Positions 34,426 to 43,532 of a stretch of 64,000 bases of DNA are shown here, piece by piece. The position numbers were made by a program, and so were the translations under genes. The notes below the pieces were generated by a model. That model saw only the letters and a list, made by a program, of their open reading frames with translations. It was not told the origin of the DNA and made no database searches. Each line of letters begins with the position of its first letter. The stretch's first letter is position 1. The stretch comes from Rhodospirillales bacterium URHD0017 (GTDB lineage: Bacteria > Pseudomonadota > Alphaproteobacteria > Reyranellales > Reyranellaceae), in contig FODP01000005.1 of NCBI GenBank assembly GCA_900110395.1, forward strand, positions 182,705 through 246,704. Direction: 5' to 3'.

Positions 34426-36057
34426 TTACTTGGGAACGGAGATCGTCACTTCCTTGGAAGTGATGAACTCCAGCAGCACGGGTACGCCCTTCTTGGTCTG
34501 CTCGATGCCACGCTTGATCGCCGGGATGATGTCCTCTGGCTTGGTGACGCGCTCGCCGTAGCCGCCGAAGGCGCGCGCCATGGCGGCGTAGTCACCCGAG
34601 ATGTCGGTCGAGCGGTACTTCTCGGTCGACACCTTCATGATGTGCAACTCGATCGCCATCGAGAAGTTGTTGAGCAGGATCGACATGATGGGGATGCGCT
34701 CGCGCACCGCGGTCTCGAAGTCCATGCCGGTGAAGCCGATGGCGGCGTCGCCCCAGACGTTGATGCAGAGCTTGTCGGGGCAGGCGAGCTTGGCGCCCAT
34801 GGCCAGCCCCAGCCCGTAGCCGAGCTGCGTGGTCTTGCCCCAGCCGATGTAGGTGTGCGGCGCCGTGTTCTTCCAGAATGGCGAGAGCTGGTCGCGCGGG
34901 CTGCCAGCATCGTGGGTGATGATGGTGTTGGCGATGTCGACGGTATTCTGCAGGTCCCACAGCACGCGGTAGGGGTTGAGCGGCGCGTCGTTGTTGGTGA
35001 GCTTCGGCATCCACTCCTTGAGCCACTCGTCGGCAACCGCCTTGATCTCGGCCGCAATGGGGCCGGCATCCTTCTTCGTGGCGCCGGCCGCTTTGCAGGC
35101 GGCGATCAATGCCGCGAGCGTCAGCTTCGCGTCGCCCACCAGGCCGTACTTCGCCGGCACGTCCTTGTTGATGTGCGCCGGATCGAGCGTGGCGTGGATG
35201 ATCGTCTTGCCCTTGGGCATCGAGATGCCGAAGTTGGTCTCGGTGAACGAGCAGCCGATGCCGAGGATCACGTCGGACTGGTCGAGGAACTGGCGCACCG
35301 CCTTCGGGTAGGCGCGGCCGCCCGAGCCCAGCGCCAACGGATGGGTCTCATCGAAGGAACTCTTGCCCTCGAGGCTGGTGCAGACCGGGATGGCGAGAAG
35401 CTCGGCGAGCTCCTTCAGCTCGGCATAGGCCTCGGCCCAATGCACGCCCTGACCGGCATAGATCACCGGCCGCTTGGCGGCCATCAGCACCTTGGCGGCT
35501 TCGGCCACCTGCCCGGCTTCGGGGCCGTACTTGGTGACGACGACGGGCTCGTAACCCAGCGGATCGGGCGCGTCCTCGCCATAGGCGTCGGCCGGCAACT
35601 CGATGATCACCGGCGAGCCGCGGCCGTTGCGCAGCATGTTGAAGGCGCGGCGCATGATGTTGGCCACTTCCTTGCCGTTGGTGATCGGCTCGGCGTGCTT
35701 GGCGACATGCGCCATGGCCAAGGTCGAGTTGAAGTTGGGCGGCACGTGGGCGATGCGGCGCGGATAGCCCTGCGGGATCACCAGCAGCGGCACCGATTCG
35801 CCGAAGGCCTGGGCGACGCCGCCGTAGGCGTTCTCCGAGCCCGGGCCGCTCTGCATGCAGAACACGCCCATCTTGCGGCCCTTGGTGAGGCGCGACATGG
35901 CGTCGGCCATGTGCAGGCCGATGCGCTCCTGGCGGACGATGATGGGACGGATGTCGACCGCGGCACAGGCCTCGATCAGATGATTGACCGGGTAGGCGAA
36001 GAGGTATTCGACGCCTTCCTTCTTGAGAATGTCGGCGATCGCTGGCCCGGTCTTCAT
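34426..36057 (-). CDS. Thiamine-diphosphate-requiring enzyme (acetolactate synthase-like)
   Basis: This 543-residue protein starts MKTGPAIADILKKEGVEYLF after an AGGAGGGG site. The cofactor-activating Glu is in VRQERIGLHMADAM and the PP motif is GDAAIGFTGMDFETAVRERI ending in LLNNFS. It lacks recognisable acetolactate synthase specificity features and no small regulatory subunit is nearby. It lies 11 bases upstream of the selenoprotein candidate, suggesting they function together. It differs clearly from the thiamine enzyme at 8445-10097. Confidence 0.92.
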   Translation of the reverse strand: MKTGPAIADILKKEGVEYLFAYPVNHLIEACAAVDIRPIIVRQERIGLHMADAMSRLTKGRKMGVFCMQSGPGSENAYGGVAQAFGESVPLLVIPQGYPRRIAHVPPNFNSTLAMAHVAKHAEPITNGKEVANIMRRAFNMLRNGRGSPVIIELPADAYGEDAPDPLGYEPVVVTKYGPEAGQVAEAAKVLMAAKRPVIYAGQGVHWAEAYAELKELAELLAIPVCTSLEGKSSFDETHPLALGSGGRAYPKAVRQFLDQSDVILGIGCSFTETNFGISMPKGKTIIHATLDPAHINKDVPAKYGLVGDAKLTLAALIAACKAAGATKKDAGPIAAEIKAVADEWLKEWMPKLTNNDAPLNPYRVLWDLQNTVDIANTIITHDAGSPRDQLSPFWKNTAPHTYIGWGKTTQLGYGLGLAMGAKLACPDKLCINVWGDAAIGFTGMDFETAVRERIPIMSILLNNFSMAIELHIMKVSTEKYRSTDISGDYAAMARAFGGYGERVTKPEDIIPAIKRGIEQTKKGVPVLLEFITSKEVTISVPK

Positions 36058-36078
36058 GCTGTCCCCTCCTATGCGCCC

Positions 36079-36134
36079 CGGAGCGCGGACCTCCAGGTCC
36101 GCATTCATGAGCGGACCTGGAGGTCCGCGCTCCG
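36079..36134. repeat. 24-bp perfect palindrome of the GGACCTCCAGGTCCGC family
   Basis: Arms CGGAGCGCGGACCTCCAGGT plus CCGC pair exactly around an ATTCATGA loop. One arm type recurs at 51462-51489. It lies between the VWA gene stop and the start of the thiamine enzyme on the same strand, so it is downstream of one gene and upstream of the next. Confidence 0.8.
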
Positions 36135-36138
36135 AAGA

Positions 36139-37320
36139 CTATTTGTTCAGTTCCTTCATAGCACTGTCGAGGCCGCCCAGGGTCAGCGGAAACATGCGGT
36201 TGGAGCTTAGCTGCTGCAGCAATTGGATGGAGGGTGTGTAGCTCCAGTGCCGCTCAGGCACCGGGTTCAGCCACACCATGCTGCGGTAGGTGTCGGCCAT
36301 GCGCTGGATCCAGACCTGGCCGGCCTCCTCGTTCCAGTGCTCCACCGAGCCGCCGGGATAGGCGATCTCGTAGGGGCTCATCGAGGCGTCACCGACGAAG
36401 ATGATCTTGTAGTCGGGCGGGAAGGTGTGGAGCAGCTGCTGCGTCTGGTAGGTGTCGACGTGGCGGCGGCGATTGTCCTTCCACAGCTTCTCGTAGAGGC
36501 AGTTGTGGAAGTAGAAGAATTCCAGGTGCTTGAACTCCGAGCGCGCCGCCGAGAACAGCTCTTCGCAGACGCGGATGTGGGCGTCCATCGAGCCGCCGAT
36601 GTCGAACAGCAGCAAGAGCTTCACCTTGTTGCGACGCTCGGGGATCATCTTGATGTCGAGATAGCCCGCGTTGCGCGCCGTCGACCGGATGGTGTCGGGC
36701 ATGTCGAGCTCGATCTCCGCACCCTCGCGCGCGAACTTGCGCAGGCGGCGCAGTGCCAGCTTGATGTTGCGCGTGCCGATCTCGACGGTGTCGTCGAGGT
36801 TCTTGTACTCGCGCTTGTCCCACACCTTGACGGCGCGGCCCTCGCGGTTCTTGTCCTGGCCGATGCGCACGCCTTCGGGATTGAAGCCGTAGGCGCCGAA
36901 CGGCGAGGTTCCCGCCGTGCCGATCCACTTGCTGCCGCCCTGGTGGCGCTTCTGTTGCTCCTCGAGACGCTTCTTCAGCGTCTCCATGAGCTTCTCCCAG
37001 CCGCCCATCGCCTCGATCTGGGCTTTCTCCTCGTCGGTCAAAAGCTTCTCGGCAAGCTTGCGCAGCCATTCCTCGGGGATCTCGGCGGTGACGCCCTCGC
37101 CGGCCGGCGCCTCGAGGCCCTTGAAGACGTGGCCGAACACCTTGTCGAACTTGTCGAGGTTGCGCTCGTCCTTCACCAGGATGGAGCGCGACAGATAGTA
37201 GAAATCGTCGACGCTGTAGTCGGCGACGTGCTTGTCCATCGCTTCCATCAGCGCCAAATACTCCTTGATGGAGACCGGCACCTTGGCCTGGCGCAGCTCG
37301 AGGAAGAAGTTGGTGAACAT
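36139..37320 (-). CDS. VWA domain-containing CoxE-like protein
   Basis: This 393-residue protein starts MFTNFFLELRQAKVPVSIKE. The VWA-like metal site is LLLFDIGGSMDAHIRVCEEL, where DIGGS replaces DxSxS, and FVGDASMSPYE carries the last ligand. VWA proteins of this type work with MoxR AAA+ ATPases as chaperones that load metals or cofactors into enzymes. The gene follows its MoxR partner by 12 bases. Confidence 0.92.
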   Translation of the reverse strand: MFTNFFLELRQAKVPVSIKEYLALMEAMDKHVADYSVDDFYYLSRSILVKDERNLDKFDKVFGHVFKGLEAPAGEGVTAEIPEEWLRKLAEKLLTDEEKAQIEAMGGWEKLMETLKKRLEEQQKRHQGGSKWIGTAGTSPFGAYGFNPEGVRIGQDKNREGRAVKVWDKREYKNLDDTVEIGTRNIKLALRRLRKFAREGAEIELDMPDTIRSTARNAGYLDIKMIPERRNKVKLLLLFDIGGSMDAHIRVCEELFSAARSEFKHLEFFYFHNCLYEKLWKDNRRRHVDTYQTQQLLHTFPPDYKIIFVGDASMSPYEIAYPGGSVEHWNEEAGQVWIQRMADTYRSMVWLNPVPERHWSYTPSIQLLQQLSSNRMFPLTLGGLDSAMKELNK

Positions 37321-37332
37321 CGGGTGTTCCCC

Positions 37333-38181
<849 letters not shown>

Positions 38182-38258
38182 GATGCAAAATCCAGGTTTC
38201 ACGAGTGCTGGTTCACCCTAGGGGTGCCCTACCCCCCAAGCAAGGCCGCGCCGGCAGG

Positions 38259-38945
38259 TCAACCCAGCCTTACGCAGAAGTAGACGATGGCCGCGGCGGC
38301 GATCAGCAGCGATATCGCCAGCCGGCCCGAGGCGAAGGTGAGTGTCGGCGCTGGCTTGCCCGCTTCGGCGACGTGCTCGAGCGGCTTGTGGCCCGTGAAC
38401 ATGGCGCCGACCAGGTTCTGCCGCTTCCATACGAGATAGACGATTGCCGCCAGCACGTGCAGAGCCACGAGGCAGAGGATCACGTTCACCCAGAAGGTGT
38501 GGAAGCTGGTCAGGCGATCGACCCACTTGTCAGGGATCGAGTTGGCGAGCGGGCCATTAACGGTGCCGAGATCGGTGTCGGCGGCAAACAGACCGGCAAT
38601 CGCTTGCGCCAGCACGGCGAAGATCAGCAGCAGCACCATGATGCCGCCGACGGGATTGTGGCCGACATCGTAGGTGCGCCGGCTGGTCAAAAGATCCCTG
38701 AGATAGACAAGCCACGCGGTCGGGCCCTTCACGAAATGTGAGAAGCGCGCGGTCGTGCTGCCGACGAAGCCCCAGGCGATGCGGAACAGCATCAAGGTGA
38801 GGATGGCGTAACCGGACCAGAAGTGGAGCTTCATCCAATCGCCGCCGGCGCGGCCGGAGAAGTAAGACGTGGCCAGCAGGATGACGAGCGTCCAGTGGAA
38901 CAGGCGCACCGGTACATCCCAGACTCGAACCTTCTTCTCGGCCAT
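38259..38945 (-). CDS. Cytochrome b561-family membrane protein
   Basis: This is a 228-residue protein with about four hydrophobic helices. Haem-ligating histidines are in RLFHWTLVILL, MKLHFWSGY, NPVGGI and LVALHVLAAIVYLVWKRQN. A terminal helix (LAISLLIAAAAIVYFCV) anchors it. It starts at ATG 38945 after AAGGAGA. Members pass electrons between quinol and periplasmic cytochromes. It diverges from the cytochrome c' at 39095, likely its redox partner. Confidence 0.9.
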   Translation of the reverse strand: MAEKKVRVWDVPVRLFHWTLVILLATSYFSGRAGGDWMKLHFWSGYAILTLMLFRIAWGFVGSTTARFSHFVKGPTAWLVYLRDLLTSRRTYDVGHNPVGGIMVLLLIFAVLAQAIAGLFAADTDLGTVNGPLANSIPDKWVDRLTSFHTFWVNVILCLVALHVLAAIVYLVWKRQNLVGAMFTGHKPLEHVAEAGKPAPTLTFASGRLAISLLIAAAAIVYFCVRLG

Positions 38946-39094
38946 CCAATGTTCTCCTTGCCGTCGACCACACGCAGTCGTGATGGGAGTTTGCCGCCGG
39001 CCCTGTTCGCTTTGGTGCAAACGTCTGCAACAAATACCGTGCCGTCGAGCAAAAACTTGCCGTCGGTCGCGAAGTTTTCAAAGGGGATGGATCC

Positions 39095-39550
39095 ATGAGG
39101 AAGACTCTGGTTGTGGCGATCGTCGGCGCACTGGCCGCCGGCGCGATGGTTGGCGGCGCTACCATCGCGCTTGCACAGGCGGACGTGATCAAGGAGCGCC
39201 AGGAGAACCGCAAGCAGACCGCTGCGGCCATGCGCGCCATCAAAGGTATCGTTGATGCAAAGGGACCGACCGCTGGTGCCGTCGAGCAGGCGGCCAAGCT
39301 CAAGACGCTCGAAGCGGCTTTCGTGAAAATGTTCCCGGCCGGCTCCGACAAGGGCGAGACCAAGGCGCTGCCCACGGTGTGGAGCGACATGGCGGGCTTC
39401 CAGGCGGCCAGCAAGGCGGTGGACGCCGCCTACGACAAGCTCGCCGTCGCAGCGGGCTCGGGTGACCAGGCGGCACTGGCCACCGCCTTCGCCGATACCG
39501 GCAAGGCCTGTGGCGCCTGCCACGAGAAGTTCCGCGCCAAGGCGAACTGA
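39095..39550 (+). CDS. Cytochrome c' family protein
   Basis: This 151-residue periplasmic protein has a signal peptide (MRKTLVVAIVGALAAGAMVG, cut near ALAQA). The single haem site CGACH is near the C-terminus (residues 141-145), the hallmark of cytochrome c'. The four-helix body is Ala/Lys-rich. The family binds NO and protects against nitrosative stress. A TTCG-capped terminator follows it. Confidence 0.93.
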   Translation: MRKTLVVAIVGALAAGAMVGGATIALAQADVIKERQENRKQTAAAMRAIKGIVDAKGPTAGAVEQAAKLKTLEAAFVKMFPAGSDKGETKALPTVWSDMAGFQAASKAVDAAYDKLAVAAGSGDQAALATAFADTGKACGACHEKFRAKAN

Positions 39551-39570
39551 TCGCCGGCGCGATCCAACGG

Positions 39571-39606
39571 AAAAGGCGGCGACCTTCGGGTCGCCGCCTT
39601 TTTCTT
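39571..39606 (+). terminator. Rho-independent terminator after the cytochrome c' gene
   Basis: The 12-bp stem AAGGCGGCGACC closes on a TTCG tetraloop with GGTCGCCGCCTT and is followed by TTTTTC. It lies 20 bases after the stop codon. This is a textbook intrinsic terminator. Confidence 0.95.
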
Positions 39607-39617
39607 TGCCGCAAAAG

Positions 39618-39745
39618 AGGAGAGGCCGGTCGCTTGGGGAACGACCGGCCTCCTGTCAGCCCCGTGACTGGGGTGGGTGGGTGAAGACGGAGCCTTGGGT
39701 GTGGGAAGGGTGGGCTTCGTCCTGGTGGCTGGTTAGGCCACCGCC
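39618..39745 (-). ncRNA. Multi-hairpin RNA element, copy 1 (candidate small RNA or 3' UTR of tetR)
   Basis: Three hairpins in a row: GAGGCCGGTCG/CGACCGGCCTC (39622-39652, 11 bp, loop CTTGGGGAA on the plus strand), GACGGAGCC/GGCTTCGTC (near 39685-39720, 9 bp, one wobble) and GGTGGC/GCCACC (39724-39742). A second copy at 40640-40831 has the same order and loops, with paired base changes. Minus-strand reading fits best, because hairpin 1 is then followed by CTCTCCTCTTTT, a terminator tail. The first hairpin then overlaps the tetR stop. The C-rich loops on that strand could pair with Shine-Dalgarno sequences (inference). Confidence 0.6.
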
Positions 39746-40383
39746 ACGGGCTGGTTGGGAACTGTGAGCGCCTGCAGGACAATGGCCTCGGCGGTGAAGC
39801 GCCAGGTGCGCGATGCGTGGACTGGCGACAGGCGAAGCTGCTCGCGCATGTTCATCCAGCTGTCGAGACCGAAGGCGAGGTCGAGCGAGTCGAGCACCAG
39901 GTCGCGCGAGCCGGGATCGAGATTGCCGAGCTCGGTCGAGAACCACACGGCGAGGCGCTCGCGCAGAAGCTTGCGCAAGTGCGCGACGCCGAGGCCGACC
40001 GCCGGCGCCACGCTGCGCACGCGCTCGGCGAAGTGCCACACCGGCAGCCACTCCTCGAAGAGCTGGGCGCGGTCCGACACCAGAAGCTCGATGCGATTGG
40101 AAAGCGGCGCCTCGGCGTCCACTGGCCGGTTGCGATCGAAGGCGCGGCTGACCGCGAGATCGAACGCTGCCGCGTAGAGGTCGGCGAGGCTGGTGAAGTG
40201 CTGGAACAGTGCGCGGCTGGAAACGCCGGCAATGGTCGCGATGGCTGCAGAAGTCGGCTCGACATCGCCAGCCTGGATCAGGTCCAGGGTCGACTGGATG
40301 AGAGCCTGGCGCGTACGCAGGCCCCGTACGATGCGTCCGTCTTGCGAACGAGAGACGTCGATCGGGAATCCGACAATTTTCAT
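39733..40383 (-). CDS. TetR/AcrR family transcriptional regulator
   Basis: This 216-residue protein starts MKIVGFPIDVSRSQDGRIVR. The N-terminal HTH includes TSAAIATIAGVSSRALFQHF, typical of TetR. The C-terminal ligand domain is helical and not assigned. It is transcribed away from the AT-rich gap 40384-41268, and its stop lies inside the copy-1 RNA element. A dyad motif sits about 70 bases before its ATG. Its target may be the flanking RNA elements or itself (inference). Confidence 0.9.
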   Translation of the reverse strand: MKIVGFPIDVSRSQDGRIVRGLRTRQALIQSTLDLIQAGDVEPTSAAIATIAGVSSRALFQHFTSLADLYAAAFDLAVSRAFDRNRPVDAEAPLSNRIELLVSDRAQLFEEWLPVWHFAERVRSVAPAVGLGVAHLRKLLRERLAVWFSTELGNLDPGSRDLVLDSLDLAFGLDSWMNMREQLRLSPVHASRTWRFTAEAIVLQALTVPNQPVAVA

Positions 40384-40451
40384 ATTGAAACCAATAGAAT
40401 AAGAATTGCTTTAATGCGTTTACTTTAACACGGCTCTAGGTCTTCGTAATC

Positions 40452-40468
40452 TGCAAAAACGCATATCT
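40452..40468 (-). promoter_or_regulatory. Dyad motif TGCAAAAACGCATATCT, copy A (upstream of tetR)
   Basis: On the minus strand it reads AGATATGCGTTTTTGCA, a TGC-N6-GCA dyad preceded by AGATA. It begins about 70 bases upstream of the tetR ATG. Near-identical copies are at 40925-40941 and 47884-47900. Confidence 0.55.
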
Positions 40469-40639
40469 AGACAGATACGCGCCCTGTATTTGCTGCATTT
40501 CTTTAACGGAGATAGACAGTTTTGGGTTATCTGACATTGCGCCGACCCTGCAATAATTGCCGCCCCGGGGCACCGAGATTGAGCCCTTTTCCCGAATTTT
40601 TTGCATGGGTCAATGCCGTGATCGGATCGACCTGTGGAA

Positions 40640-40831
40640 ATTGTTCCCGGAAATATGAAAGGCCGGTCGCTTGGGGAACGACCGGCCTTCCTTAGGAGCC
40701 CGCCTGGGTGTGGGGTATCGAAGCCTTGGGGTGTGTGGGAAGGGGGCTTCGATGAGCGGCTTGGGGGGCCGCCGGCGGGCTATGTCGATCTCTCTTTGGT
40801 GTCGGGCGCGCTTGGTGTGGGAAGCGCCGCC
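40640..40831 (-). ncRNA. Multi-hairpin RNA element, copy 2 (candidate small RNA)
   Basis: Hairpin 1 is AAGGCCGGTCG/CGACCGGCCTT (40659-40689), with the same 9-base loop as copy 1. Hairpin 2 is ATCGAAGCC/GGCTTCGAT (near 40717-40753), loop TTGGGGTGTGTGGGAAGGG. Hairpin 3 is GCGGC/GCCGC (40756-40772). A further hairpin GCGCTT/AAGCGC (40808-40827) repeats the GGTGTGGG loop. The changes relative to copy 1 keep base pairing (G-C to A-T in hairpin 1, two pairs in hairpin 2), which is evidence for a structured RNA. A free-standing transcript is not proven. Confidence 0.6.
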
Positions 40832-40924
40832 AATTTCGTGAAAAGCCTTTCAGATATGAATTACAACTAGGTTGGACCGTCTCTAATGGAGGCAACTTAA
40901 CAAATGGCTGGACGATGCGTCACC

Positions 40925-40941
40925 TGCAAAACTGCATATCT
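40925..40941 (-). promoter_or_regulatory. Dyad motif TGCAAAACTGCATATCT, copy B (upstream of RNA element copy 2)
   Basis: It differs from copy A at two bases, keeping the TGC-N6-GCA dyad and the ATATCT end. It lies about 95 bases upstream of RNA copy 2 on the minus strand. Confidence 0.5.
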
Positions 40942-41268
40942 GGCTTAGAGGCAAATCCCGGTTTTCTTGGGTTTTGCTGCATCTCCGTGACAGCAGATAG
41001 TCGAAAAAGGGAGGGCTGGAATCCCTCCAAAATGGATCAATTCGGCGATTTACTGCTTTACTACAAAGACTTAATGAAATCCTACCTGCATCTGCAGCAT
41101 TCCCGCGAGTGCAATTTGCTGGGAGCGGGTACAAACCGCTGACAAATCAGCCTCTCATCGATATCGCCAACAGGCTTGAGGTCTGTTTCGGCCTCATTTC
41201 CGTGGTAGAGGGGCAAAATACAGCCAGCGTAGGCCATCAGCGTGCGCCGTTTTCGGGAGTGCCTCATC

Positions 41269-41763
41269 GTGCGATTCGTCCGTAGCCATCGTGCTCTGCT
41301 TGCTCTTTCAGGTGCTGCGGCGCTGCTCGCGCTCGCCCAGCCGGCCGCGGCAGGCATGGAGGAAGCGGTCAAGGCGATGCAGGCAGGCGACATGGCGACC
41401 GCGGAGAAGGAACTGCAGGTGCTGGTCAAGGAGCGCGATCCGCGCGCGCAGTTCTTCGCCGGCCTCTACATCTACGGCAATCCAGATTCGAAGTTCTATG
41501 ATCCCAACAAGGCGACACCGATGCTGCTCGATGCCGCCGAGCGCGGCTACGTGCCGGCGATGCTGCCGATCGCCGGCGCCTACGCCGAGGGCAAGGGCGT
41601 GCCGAAAAGCCTGTTCGAAGCCTACAAGTGGGTGGCTATCGCGGAGCGCTGGCACGGACAGGTCTCGCCGCAAGCCGTCGAGCAGTTGTCGCGCGACATG
41701 AAGCCCGACGAGATCGAGAAAGCCAAGGCGGCTGCCGCGGCTTACACCTTCAAGACCAAATGA
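41269..41763 (+). CDS. Secreted Sel1/TPR-like repeat protein
   Basis: This 164-residue protein has a signal peptide (MRFVRSHRALLALSGAAALL, cut after PAAA). One Sel1/TPR-like unit is visible near the middle (YVPAMLPIAGAYAEGKGVPK, FEAYKWVAIAE). GTG 41269 is preferred, having a GGGAGTG site upstream; another in-frame GTG is at 41242. It overlaps the next gene by 4 bases (ATGA), so the pair is coupled. Confidence 0.85.
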   Translation: MRFVRSHRALLALSGAAALLALAQPAAAGMEEAVKAMQAGDMATAEKELQVLVKERDPRAQFFAGLYIYGNPDSKFYDPNKATPMLLDAAERGYVPAMLPIAGAYAEGKGVPKSLFEAYKWVAIAERWHGQVSPQAVEQLSRDMKPDEIEKAKAAAAAYTFKTK

Positions 41764-42971
41764 GAATGCTGCGCGTGGCAGTGGCTGCGGCAGCGATTGC
41801 CGCGAGCAGTGTCGCGCTTGCACAACAGGACGCGTCCGACGTGGCGCCGCCGCTGCGCGCGGCCGTCGCCGCCTACCGCGCCGGCGATCTCGGCACGGCG
41901 GAGGCGACGTTCCGGTCGATGGCGGCGAGCAATGCCGATGCCGAGGCGTGGCTCGGCGTCGTGCTGCTCGATCGCGGCGCCAATCGCGACGCCCTGCGTT
42001 ATATCCAGCACGCCGCCGACGCGGGCTCGAGCGAGGGCGCGCATCGTCTGGCCATCGTCTATGCGCAAGGCCTTGCCGGCACGCCGCGCAACGAAGCGCG
42101 GGCACTGGAACTGTTCGAGAAGGCCGCGGCGGCCGGGCACACGCGGGCGCAGATCAATCTCGGCATTCTCTATTTGCGCGGCCTGGGCGTGCCGCGCGAC
42201 GTCATCAACGCCCGGGCGTGGCTCGAGAAGGCGGCGGCGACCGGCGATGCGCAGGCGCTCTACACGCTCGGCCGCGCCATGGACGAAGGCTCCGAGCAGA
42301 TCGCGCCTGATCCGGTGCGCGCTGCCGATCTCTATCGCCGCGCCGCCGAGAAAGGCCATGTGCTGGCCGGGCTGCGCTACGGCCTGGCGCTGAGCGAAGG
42401 CGTCGGCATCAAGCGCGACGTCGCGGCGGCGCAGAAATGGCTGGTGCAGGCGCGCGACAACGGCGTGCCCGAAGCCGCCCTGGCCATGGGCGACATGGCG
42501 GCGCGCACGCCGGCCTCACGCGACAAGGCGGCGAACGAGCGGACGGTTCAGACAGCGGTGAGCTGGTACGAGGTCGCCGCGCACGGCGGCGTACCGTCGG
42601 CGCAGTTCAAGCTGGCCAACGCCTACTTCTCCGGCGTCGGCGTGGCGCGCGATCCCATGCAGGCCATGCTGTGGTACAGCCGCGCCGCGCAGCAGGGGCT
42701 GCCGCAGGCACAGCATGCACTGGGCATCATGCTGCTGGGCGGCGTCAACGGCGCACCCGATCAGATCGAGGGCTACAAATGGCTGCTGCTGGCCGAGAAG
42801 GGCGGCAATCCCGATTCGCGCTCGGTCCGCGACAAGTCGGCGGCTCAGCTCTCCGAAAAGGATCGCCGGCAGGCCGAAACGCTGGCGCAGCGCTTTCAGC
42901 CGACGCTCGAGCGGCCGATCGACGATGGATCGGCGCGCGCCGTGGTGCAAAAGCCCGCCTCCGGGCGCTAG
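41760..42971 (+). CDS. Secreted Sel1-like repeat protein
   Basis: This 403-residue protein has a signal peptide (MRMLRVAVAAAAIAASSVAL). At least five Sel1-type repeats follow, for example HTRAQINLGILYLRGLGVPR, DAQALYTLGRAMDEG, VLAGLRYGLALSEGVGIKRD and PSAQFKLANAYFSGVGVARD. Sel1 repeats are helical scaffolds for protein contacts in the periplasm or envelope. It starts within the stop of the previous gene. Confidence 0.92.
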   Translation: MRMLRVAVAAAAIAASSVALAQQDASDVAPPLRAAVAAYRAGDLGTAEATFRSMAASNADAEAWLGVVLLDRGANRDALRYIQHAADAGSSEGAHRLAIVYAQGLAGTPRNEARALELFEKAAAAGHTRAQINLGILYLRGLGVPRDVINARAWLEKAAATGDAQALYTLGRAMDEGSEQIAPDPVRAADLYRRAAEKGHVLAGLRYGLALSEGVGIKRDVAAAQKWLVQARDNGVPEAALAMGDMAARTPASRDKAANERTVQTAVSWYEVAAHGGVPSAQFKLANAYFSGVGVARDPMQAMLWYSRAAQQGLPQAQHALGIMLLGGVNGAPDQIEGYKWLLLAEKGGNPDSRSVRDKSAAQLSEKDRRQAETLAQRFQPTLERPIDDGSARAVVQKPASGR

Positions 42972-42980
42972 AGTCTTCCC

Positions 42981-43445
42981 ATGAGCATGTTGTCCGTGGC
43001 GCGACAGGCGCGGCCGGAGATCACGCTGGCCGTCTGTCGCGGCGCCTGCCGGCTGATGCGCCAGGCCGGCCATTCGGTATTGCTGGAAGTGCCGCTGCCC
43101 GACGGCCGGCGCGCCGACATCTTCGTCGTCGGCCGCTCGGGCGACATCACCATCGTCGAGGTCAAGTCGTCGATCGAGGACTGGCGGGTCGACGAGAAGT
43201 GGCCCGACTATCTCGGCTGGTGCGACCAGCTCTACTTTGCCGTGCCGATCGACTTCCCGCAGGCGCTGATTCCCGAAGAGATCGGCCTGATCGTCGCCGA
43301 CGCCTATGGCGGCGAACTCTTGCGCCATCCGCCGCGCCGGCCGATGGCGGCGGCGCGCCGCAAGTCGCTGCTGATCGACTGCGCGCGGCTCGCGTCGGAG
43401 CGGCTGGCGCGCCTGGAAGATCCGGACTTCGTGGAGCTTTTTTAG
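42981..43445 (+). CDS. mmcB: MmcB family DNA repair protein (DUF1052)
   Basis: This 154-residue protein starts MSMLSVARQARPEITLAVCR. It has the PD-(D/E)XK-type pattern DGRRADIFVVGRSGDITIVE followed by VKSS, which fits the D and ExK residues of a restriction-endonuclease fold. The continuation VDEKWPDYLGWCDQLYFAVP matches MmcB. The family works with ImuABC-type repair in alphaproteobacteria. It has no partner gene nearby. Confidence 0.9.
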   Translation: MSMLSVARQARPEITLAVCRGACRLMRQAGHSVLLEVPLPDGRRADIFVVGRSGDITIVEVKSSIEDWRVDEKWPDYLGWCDQLYFAVPIDFPQALIPEEIGLIVADAYGGELLRHPPRRPMAAARRKSLLIDCARLASERLARLEDPDFVELF

Positions 43446-43448
43446 TCA

Positions 43449-43527
43449 TTGCTGGGAGCGCGCCACTCCGTGGCGCATCTTTGTCTCAGCAGTGCATGAG
43501 CGCCACGGAGTGGCGCGCTCCCAGCAA
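43449..43527. repeat. 28-bp perfect palindrome of the CTGGGAGCGCGCCAC family
   Basis: Left arm TTGCTGGGAGCGCGCCACTC (continuing CGTGGCGC) pairs exactly with the right arm around a 23-base loop containing GCAGTGCATGA. It fills the gap between convergent mmcB and the ABC protein. It shares the CATGA loop feature with other palindromes here. Confidence 0.8.
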
Positions 43528-43532
43528 AGAAA

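Larger units (their letters stand above)
40384..41268. other. 885-base intergenic region of lower GC with RNA element copy 2 and two dyad motifs
   Basis: I find no convincing protein gene here. The stretch holds the second multi-hairpin element (40640-40831), the TGC-N6-GCA motifs at 40452-40468 and 40925-40941, and shared flanking words (ATGCAGCAAA) before each motif. Short frames across it have no protein-like composition. It is AT-richer than its neighbours, which fits a regulatory or recently acquired segment. Confidence 0.7.

Noticed and set aside
40634..41142. Short open frames in the intergenic region at 40.6-41.1 kb as protein genes
   Set aside because: They cross the hairpin elements and show no protein-like composition or ribosome-binding sites.
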